A DNA stretch of 7,161 nucleotides, from positions 1 to 7,161 of the forward strand of contig CAUDEL010000078.1 of NCBI GenBank assembly GCA_958448555.1, read 5' to 3'. Within the stretch, counting starts at the first letter, position 1; each line of letters opens with the position of its first letter. This stretch comes from Limiplasma sp958448555. Lineage in GTDB: Bacteria; Bacillota; Clostridia; Christensenellales; Aristaeellaceae. A program made the position numbers and the translations under genes. The notes beneath the pieces are model-generated. The model had not been told where the DNA came from. It did no database searches and saw only the letters and a list, made by a program, of their open reading frames with translations. Below, one piece after another: positions 1 through 5,197 of this stretch.

Positions 1-988
<988 letters not shown>

Positions 989-1030
989 GGGGGTGGATCA
1001 CTCCTTACTGCTGATGGAAAAGAGGAAGCG

Positions 1031-3022
1031 TCAGATATCCAGGTCCGTGACCAGCTTGGCGTTTTCCTCAATAAACTCCTTGCGGGGCTCCACCTTGTCG
1101 CCCATCAGGAGGCTCATGATCTCGTCGGCGGCCATGGCGTCCTCCACGGACACCTGCATCATGGTGCGGGTCTCGGGGTTCATGGTCGTCTGCCAGAGCT
1201 GCTCGCTGCTCATTTCGCCCAGCCCCTTGTAGCGCTGAATCTCCGGCTTGGGGTCGCGGCCGATTTCCTGCAAAAGCTTCTCCAGCTCGTTGTCGTCGTA
1301 GACGTAGTATTCCTTCTTGGATTTTGTCACCTTGTAGAGCGGCGGCATGGCGATGTACACATAGCCCTTTTCGATGAGGGGCCGCATGTAGCGGTAGAAG
1401 AAGGTCAGCATCAGGATCCGGATGTGCGCGCCGTCCACGTCCGCGTCCGTCATGCACACGATGCGGTGGTAGCGCAGCTTTTCGATGTTGAACTCATCCC
1501 CGTAGCCGCAGCCGAAGGCGGTAATCATGGCCTTGATCTCGTTGTTGGACAGCGCGCGGTCGATGCGCACCTTCTCGACGTTGAGGATCTTGCCGCGAAG
1601 GGGCAAGATGGCCTGGAAGAAGCGGTCGCGGCCCGTCTTGGCGCTGCCGCCGGCGCTGTCGCCCTCAACAAGGAAAATCTCGCACTTCTCCGGGTCGCGC
1701 TCGGTGCAGTCGGCCAGCTTGCCCGGCAGGCTCGCACTTTCCAGCACGGTCTTGCGGCGGGTAAGTTCCCGCGCCTTGCGCGCAGCCTCGCGGGCGCGCG
1801 CCGCGCCCACGCAGCGGTCCAGAATGATGCGCGCGGTGGCCGGGTTTTCGCCAAGGAACGTGGACAGCCGGTCGTACACCAGCCCGTCCACGATGCCGCG
1901 CACCTCGCTGTTACCCAGCTTGGACTTGGTCTGGCCCTCAAACTGCGGCTCCACGAGCTTGACGCTGATGACGGCGGCCAGGCTCTCGCGCACGTCCTCG
2001 CTCTTGAGGTTGGCATCGGAGGCCTTGAGGAAGCCGAACTGACGGCCGTACTCGTTGATGCTGCGGGTGAGCGCGGAGGAAAAGCCGGTCAGGTGCGTGC
2101 CGCCCTCCGGGGTATGGATGTTGTTGGCGAAGGTGTAGATGTTCTCCTGATAGGTGTCGTTGTACTGAAGCGCGACCTCCACCGTGGTCCCCTTGATGAC
2201 GCCCTCCATGTAGATGGGGTCGGGAAAGAGGACCTCCTTGTTTTTGTTGAGGTAGCGCACGAACTCGATGATGCCGCCCTCGTAGTGGTACACCCGCTCA
2301 ATGGCGGGGTCCACGCGCTCGTCGGTCAGGGTGATGCGCACGCCCTTGTTGAGGAAGGCCATTTCGCGCAGGCGGGCCTTGAGGATATTAAACTGGAAAT
2401 CACCCGTTTCAAACACGCCGTCGGGGTTGTCCTCGCCGCGGGCGTCGGGCCAGAAGCGGATGGTCGTGCCGGTGCGGTCGGTGGCGCCGGTCACCCGGAG
2501 GTCATAGAGCACCTTGCCGCGCGCGTATTCCTGCTCGTAGATCTTGCCGTCCTGATAGACCGTCACCTTCATGTGCCGGCTCAGGGCGTTGACCACGCTG
2601 GCGCCCACGCCGTGCAGACCGCCGGACACCTTGTAGCCCTCGCCGCCGAATTTGCCGCCCGCGTGCAGCACCGTCAGGCACACCTCCACCGCAGGGCGGC
2701 CCAGCTTGGGGTGGATGCCCACGGGGAAGCCGCGGCCGTTGTCGCGCACCTCGCAACTGCCGTCCCTGCGCAAAAAGACGTTGATGTCTGTGCAATAGCC
2801 CGCCAGCGCCTCGTCGATGGCATTGTCCACGATTTCATAGACGCAGTGATGCAGTCCGCGGAAGTCCGTGGACCCGATGTACATGCCGGGACGCTTGCGC
2901 ACCGCCTCCAGCCCTTCGAGCACCTGGATCTGCGTTTCGTCATATGCATTCTTATCCACAGCCGTAGCGCTGGGCGCACCCTGGCCGCCGGGCTGCTGCT
3001 GGTTGGTCTGTTCGGTCACCAA
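1031..3022 (-). CDS. gyrB: DNA gyrase subunit B
   Basis: GyrB is the ATPase subunit of gyrase. The GHKL ATPase domain carries catalytic Glu63 and Mg-binding Asn67 in YEIVDNAIDEALAG, the motif DNGRGFP (94-100), and the ATP-lid region GGKFGGEGYKVSGGLHGVG (122-140). The transducer domain follows. The TOPRIM domain has EGDSAGGSA with Glu453, PLRGKILNVEK (474-484) and the metal site DADVDGAH (Asp526, 528, 530). RYKGLGEM (597-604) and TMNPETRT (613-620) close the protein. At 663 aa it is the short form without the enterobacterial insert. The start is TTG at 3022 or the adjacent GTG at 3019, both behind AAAGGGAG; no ATG start is possible without losing the ATPase domain. About 22 N-terminal residues, rich in Gln, Gly and Ala, precede the usual beginning of the family. 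Ile and Arg are replaced by Phe99 and Gln157 in the drug pocket (see findings). Confidence 0.98.
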   Translation of the reverse strand: MVTEQTNQQQPGGQGAPSATAVDKNAYDETQIQVLEGLEAVRKRPGMYIGSTDFRGLHHCVYEIVDNAIDEALAGYCTDINVFLRRDGSCEVRDNGRGFPVGIHPKLGRPAVEVCLTVLHAGGKFGGEGYKVSGGLHGVGASVVNALSRHMKVTVYQDGKIYEQEYARGKVLYDLRVTGATDRTGTTIRFWPDARGEDNPDGVFETGDFQFNILKARLREMAFLNKGVRITLTDERVDPAIERVYHYEGGIIEFVRYLNKNKEVLFPDPIYMEGVIKGTTVEVALQYNDTYQENIYTFANNIHTPEGGTHLTGFSSALTRSINEYGRQFGFLKASDANLKSEDVRESLAAVISVKLVEPQFEGQTKSKLGNSEVRGIVDGLVYDRLSTFLGENPATARIILDRCVGAARAREAARKARELTRRKTVLESASLPGKLADCTERDPEKCEIFLVEGDSAGGSAKTGRDRFFQAILPLRGKILNVEKVRIDRALSNNEIKAMITAFGCGYGDEFNIEKLRYHRIVCMTDADVDGAHIRILMLTFFYRYMRPLIEKGYVYIAMPPLYKVTKSKKEYYVYDDNELEKLLQEIGRDPKPEIQRYKGLGEMSSEQLWQTTMNPETRTMMQVSVEDAMAADEIMSLLMGDKVEPRKEFIEENAKLVTDLDI

Positions 3023-3113
3023 ATTCCACTCCCTTTGGCGCGTGCCGCGCCGGTTGCTGACATGGAAAACCGCCCCAAACCCGCACAGAGCATGAGGCGG
3101 CTTCCTGATTGAT

Positions 3114-3142
3114 ATTATACCATTTTTTTAGCGATCTGAAAA
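3114..3142 (-). promoter_or_regulatory. Promoter of gyrB-gyrA
   Basis: On the minus strand, -35 TTTTCA (3142-3137) is followed by a 17-bp spacer and TATAAT (3119-3114). TGG directly before the hexamer makes an extended -10. Transcription would start near 3107, giving a leader of about 85 nt before gyrB. It lies just downstream of the terminator of the preceding gene, so gyrBA is probably an independent unit. Confidence 0.75.
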
Positions 3143-3165
3143 GGGGGCGCTTCCTTATTATACAC

Positions 3166-3196
3166 AAAAACGCCTCCCGCCGGGCAGCGGGAGGCG
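3166..3196 (-). terminator. Intrinsic terminator of the peptidoglycan-binding gene
   Basis: A perfect 10-bp GC-rich stem (CGCCTCCCGC paired with GCGGGAGGCG, 6-nt loop; 3196-3171) is followed on the minus strand by TTTTTGTG (3170-3163). It begins 8 bp after the stop codon at 3205 and separates this gene from gyrB. Confidence 0.9.
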
Positions 3197-3204
3197 CGGG
3201 AGCG

Positions 3205-3765
3205 TCACTTGGAGGTGTTCTTGCGCAGGCTGGACATCGTCTTTGTGCCCGCCATGCCGTCGGCGTGCAGCCCCTTCTGGTACTGGTACTTTTTGACGGC
3301 CTCGTAAGTCAGGTCCCCGTAGACGCCGTCAATGGCGCCCTTGTAACAGCCGACCTTCTTGAGCATGCGCTGAAGCGACTTGACCTTGCTGCCCTCGCAG
3401 CCGTAGGACAGCGTCTCGGGGTTGACGGACTTGGAGGTGTCGATTCGCTCCCGGTTCCGCGTGCCATTGAGGGCGCCGACGCCCTCATAGAGCGCGGTGA
3501 GGGTGCGGTCGCCAGGCTTGCCGTCCACGGTAATGCCGATGGCCTCCTGGAACTTGCGCACGGCGCGGCGCGTTTCAGGGCCGAATTTGCCATCCACGCT
3601 GCCCTTGTAGTATCCCTTGGACTTGAGCTTGGACTGCATCTCACGCACGTCCTCGCTGTGTTCCCCATAGGGGATGGTGTCATAGGCCAGCGCGGCGGCG
3701 GCGACCGACAGACACAGGATCAGCGCCGTAAGGAACGCGGTAAAACGCAGGAAAGATAAACGCAT
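3205..3765 (-). CDS. Secreted protein with two peptidoglycan-binding domains
   Basis: The protein has 186 aa. Residues 1-27 are a signal peptide: Arg2 and Arg7, then a hydrophobic stretch ending VAAAALA before YDT, an A-x-A type cleavage site. Two PG_binding_1-like repeats follow, at about 33-92 and 120-181. Each has the family pattern of LQ/MQ-x-x-L-K-x-x-GYYKG-x-x-DG-x-x-G-x-x-T-x-x-AV-x-x-(F/Y)Q. In the family these three-helix domains bind cell-wall glycan or peptide and usually target a hydrolase. Here no catalytic domain is present, so it is probably a wall-bound adaptor or a targeting protein (inference). Two cysteines (123, 140) sit in the second repeat. I chose the ATG at 3765 because GAAGGAGGA lies 7 nt upstream and the promoter's start site falls near 3781; an upstream extension to 3816 would include the promoter itself. 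The exact cellular role is unknown. Confidence 0.85.
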   Translation of the reverse strand: MRLSFLRFTAFLTALILCLSVAAAALAYDTIPYGEHSEDVREMQSKLKSKGYYKGSVDGKFGPETRRAVRKFQEAIGITVDGKPGDRTLTALYEGVGALNGTRNRERIDTSKSVNPETLSYGCEGSKVKSLQRMLKKVGCYKGAIDGVYGDLTYEAVKKYQYQKGLHADGMAGTKTMSSLRKNTSK

Positions 3766-3787
3766 GAAAATTCCTCCTTCCGTTATC

Positions 3788-3816
3788 AGTATACCGCAAG
3801 CCCTCCTCCTTGCCAA
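3788..3816 (-). promoter_or_regulatory. Promoter of the peptidoglycan-binding gene
   Basis: On the minus strand, TTGGCA (3816-3811), a 17-bp spacer and TATACT (3793-3788) match the sigma-A consensus at 10 of 12 positions. The start site would be near 3781, just before the ribosome site GGAGG, so the leader is very short. The -35 lies inside an 11-bp palindrome, CCTTGCCAAGG (3808-3818). Confidence 0.75.
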
Positions 3817-3892
3817 GGGATAAAGGGCGAGTGTAAGGGTTTTGTAAGAGAAACGTTACATTGCGGAACGGGAAGAAAAACGCCGAGAGGAC

Positions 3893-3922
3893 TTTACAAA
3901 ACGCCGGCCGGTTTGATATAAT
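3893..3922 (+). promoter_or_regulatory. Promoter of tRNA-Arg
   Basis: TTTACA (3893-3898), an 18-bp spacer and TATAAT (3917-3922), with TGA before the hexamer as an extended -10. The expected start near 3929 is about 6 nt before the mature tRNA 5' end, as is usual for a singly transcribed tRNA. Confidence 0.8.
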
Positions 3923-3934
3923 CTATTAAGTTGT

Positions 3935-4011
3935 GCGCCTGTAGCTCAGCAGGATAGAGCGGCCGCCTCCTAAGCGGCAGGCCGTGGGTTCGAATCCCGC
4001 CAGGCGCGCCA
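3935..4011 (+). tRNA. trnR: tRNA-Arg (anticodon CCT)
   Basis: A full cloverleaf is present. The acceptor GCGCCTG (3935-3941) pairs with CAGGCGC (4001-4007). The D stem is GCTC/GAGC. The anticodon stem GCCGC/GCGGC encloses loop CTCCTAA with anticodon CCT at 3969-3971. The T stem GTGGG/CCCGC encloses TTCGAAT. The discriminator is G4008 and CCA is encoded at 4009-4011. It reads the arginine codon AGG, a rare codon in this window. It stands alone with its own promoter and terminator. No duplicate of its 3' end, which would suggest an integration site, was seen nearby. Confidence 0.97.
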
Positions 4012-4020
4012 GCCTTTAGA

Positions 4021-4084
4021 AGACCCCCGATTCTGAAGCAAAGCGCCGCTGACGGCGCGCTGCTCGAGGCTCGGGGATCTTTTT
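4021..4084 (+). terminator. Intrinsic terminator after tRNA-Arg
   Basis: AGACCCCCGA (4021-4030) pairs with TCGGGGATCT (4071-4080) over ten positions with one C-A mismatch, followed by a T run (4080-4084). An inner hairpin GCGCCG-CTGA-CGGCGC (4043-4058) sits inside the loop, so the whole forms a long two-tier structure. Confidence 0.8.
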
Positions 4085-4125
4085 GTCTTGGCGTGGAATG
4101 TTTTTTCCGAAACGCGGGGCTGCGC

Positions 4126-4154
4126 TTGTCCGGGGGATTCACACATGGTACAAT
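4126..4154 (+). promoter_or_regulatory. Promoter of the CMD-cupin gene
   Basis: TTGTCC (4126-4131), a 17-bp spacer and TACAAT (4149-4154), with TGG before the hexamer as an extended -10. Transcription would begin near 4161, leaving a leader of about 160 nt before the ATG at 4323. Between the tRNA terminator and this promoter (4085-4125) I see nothing else. Confidence 0.6.
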
Positions 4155-4161
4155 GATGTCA

Positions 4162-4299
4162 GATACGGGCCGGAAAGAAAGGCTGCCGTGGAATTGCGCG
4201 TTACATCGTCTGCGCCCGGCAACCGTCGCATTGTGCTAGCCCGGGGGGTGCCGCTCTGGCGAAAAGGCATTGTCCCCTATCCGGCGAAGCAGCCGTATC
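4162..4299 (+). promoter_or_regulatory. Possible structured 5' leader (candidate cis-regulatory RNA)
   Basis: The leader can fold into a closed structure that starts at the predicted transcript end. GATACGG (4162-4168) pairs with CCGTATC (4293-4299) over 7 bp. GCCGG (4169-4173) pairs with CCGGC (4281-4285), with a 7-nt bulge on the 3' side. Inside are two arms. One is GGCTGCCG (4181-4188) with CGGCAACC (4217-4224), one mismatch, containing a GCGC/GCGC inner stem. The other is GGGGGGTGCC (4243-4252) with GGCA (4266-4269) and CCCC (4274-4277). The closing stem ends 8 nt before AAAGGAG at 4308-4314. It matches no riboswitch class I recognise. GC-rich DNA pairs easily, so this remains a hypothesis. 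Confidence 0.35.
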
Positions 4300-4322
4300 G
4301 CGTAATGAAAGGAGTCTGAACC

Positions 4323-5075
4323 ATGTCTGTCAAACAAACCGCAGGGCGCGACGCCCTGGGAACCTTCGCCCCGAAATTTGCCGAGCTCAACGACGACGTG
4401 CTCTTTGGGCAGGTCTGGAACCGCACCGATAAGCTTTCCCTGCGCGACCGTTCGCTGGTGACGGTCACGGCGCTGATGGCGCAGGGGCTGACGGATTCGT
4501 CCTTCCGCTATCACCTGACCTGCGCACGGCAAAACGGTATCACCCGCGAGGAGATTGCCGAAATCCTGACCCATGCCGCCTTCTATGCGGGCTGGCCGAA
4601 AGCCTGGGCGGCGTTCAACATGGCCAGGGAGGTCTGGGCGGAGGACGCCGCCGCAGATGGCATGAGCGCCCATGCCGCCTCGATGATCTTTCCCATCGGC
4701 GCGCCCAACGACGGCTTTGCGCAGTATTTTAGCGGCAGGAGCTATCTGGCGCCGCTTTCCGCCGGGCAGGTGGGCATCTTCAACGTGACCTTCGAGCCGG
4801 GCTGCCGCAATAACTGGCACGTCCACCGCGCGGATGAAGGCGGCGGACAGATTCTGGTGTGCGTAGCCGGCCGGGGCTGGTATCAGGCGTGGGGCGAGCC
4901 CGCGCGGCTGCTCACGCCCGGCGATGTGGTGAACATCCCCGCGGGCGTCAAGCACTGGCATGGCGCTGTGAAGGACGGTTGGATGAGTCACCTGGCCGTG
5001 GAGGTGCCTGGCATAAATGCCGGGAGCAAGTGGCTGGAGCCGGTCGCCGATGCCGAGTATGATGCGCTGAGGTAA
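4323..5075 (+). CDS. Carboxymuconolactone decarboxylase-like / cupin two-domain protein
   Basis: The protein has 250 aa and starts at ATG 4323 with AAAGGAG 8 nt upstream. Residues about 15-110 form an AhpD/CMD-like alpha-helical domain, with RSLVTVTALMAQG (43-55), His64 and Cys67, and EEIAEILTHAAFYAGWPKA (76-94). That last motif is typical of gamma-carboxymuconolactone decarboxylase relatives. There is no CxxC pair, so an AhpD-type thiol peroxidase-reductase role is unlikely. Residues about 145-225 form a cupin barrel. Its first motif is G160-x5-H166-x-H168-x3-E172, with Gln176. Its second is G200-x5-P206-x-G208-x2-H211. These residues would bind a metal. No signal peptide is seen, so it is probably cytoplasmic. 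Fusions of this kind are common in anaerobic bacteria, but their substrate is generally unknown; a role in small-molecule or redox metabolism is only inference. It seems to be transcribed alone from the promoter at 4126. Confidence 0.88.
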   Translation: MSVKQTAGRDALGTFAPKFAELNDDVLFGQVWNRTDKLSLRDRSLVTVTALMAQGLTDSSFRYHLTCARQNGITREEIAEILTHAAFYAGWPKAWAAFNMAREVWAEDAAADGMSAHAASMIFPIGAPNDGFAQYFSGRSYLAPLSAGQVGIFNVTFEPGCRNNWHVHRADEGGGQILVCVAGRGWYQAWGEPARLLTPGDVVNIPAGVKHWHGAVKDGWMSHLAVEVPGINAGSKWLEPVADAEYDALR

Positions 5076-5112
5076 AGATGCTCGGACCGAGCGCCGGGCA
5101 GGGCGCGAGCCC

Positions 5113-5141
5113 TTGACGCAAAAGGCGCAAATTGTTATAAT
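5113..5141 (+). promoter_or_regulatory. Promoter of the M13 peptidase gene
   Basis: TTGACG (5113-5118), a 17-bp spacer and TATAAT (5136-5141) match the sigma-A consensus at 11 of 12 positions, with TGT before the hexamer as an extended -10. It is the strongest-looking promoter in the window. The start would be near 5148, giving a leader of about 50 nt. Confidence 0.85.
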
Positions 5142-5156
5142 ACGCCCTGAATCAAT

Positions 5157-5175
5157 CCGTATTTACCCGATACGG
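5157..5175 (+). other. Stem-loop in the M13 gene leader
   Basis: CCGTAT (5157-5162) and ATACGG (5170-5175) form a perfect 6-bp stem with a 7-nt loop. It lies near the 5' end of the predicted transcript and ends 5 nt before the ribosome site AAGGAG (5181-5186). No T run follows, so it is not a terminator. It might stabilise the mRNA or affect ribosome access. Confidence 0.4.
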
Positions 5176-5197
5176 AAACAAAGGAGTGGAATGTAGA

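Noticed and set aside
3157..3162. A second TATAAT on the minus strand upstream of gyrB.
   Set aside because: It lies right after the terminator T tract; 16-17 bp upstream is the GC-rich hairpin with no -35-like hexamer, and there is no TGn.
3109..3759. A 216-codon plus-strand ORF.
   Set aside because: It is opposite the peptidoglycan-binding gene and runs through its terminator.
3894..4142. A minus-strand ORF containing GGIRTHGLPLRRRPLYPAEL.
   Set aside because: This peptide is the well-known false translation of the strand opposite a tRNA gene; it lies over tRNA-Arg.
4160..4190. Resemblance to SRP RNA (GTCAG then CCGGAA and GAAAGGC).
   Set aside because: The order and spacing do not fit the SRP apical loop, and the symmetric internal-loop partner is missing.
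4243..4277. Resemblance to a T-box antiterminator (GGGGGGTGCCGC followed by TCCCC).
   Set aside because: The core T-box sequence has mismatches, there is no Stem I specifier region or terminator, and the downstream gene is not an aminoacyl-tRNA or amino-acid gene.
4236..4991. A 251-codon minus-strand ORF.
   Set aside because: It is opposite the CMD-cupin gene, which has both domain signatures and a good ribosome site.
5080..5110. GC-rich inverted repeats after the CMD-cupin stop codon (GCTCG/CGAGC, GCGCC/GGCGC).
   Set aside because: No T run follows, so an intrinsic terminator cannot be claimed; they may only weakly slow transcription.
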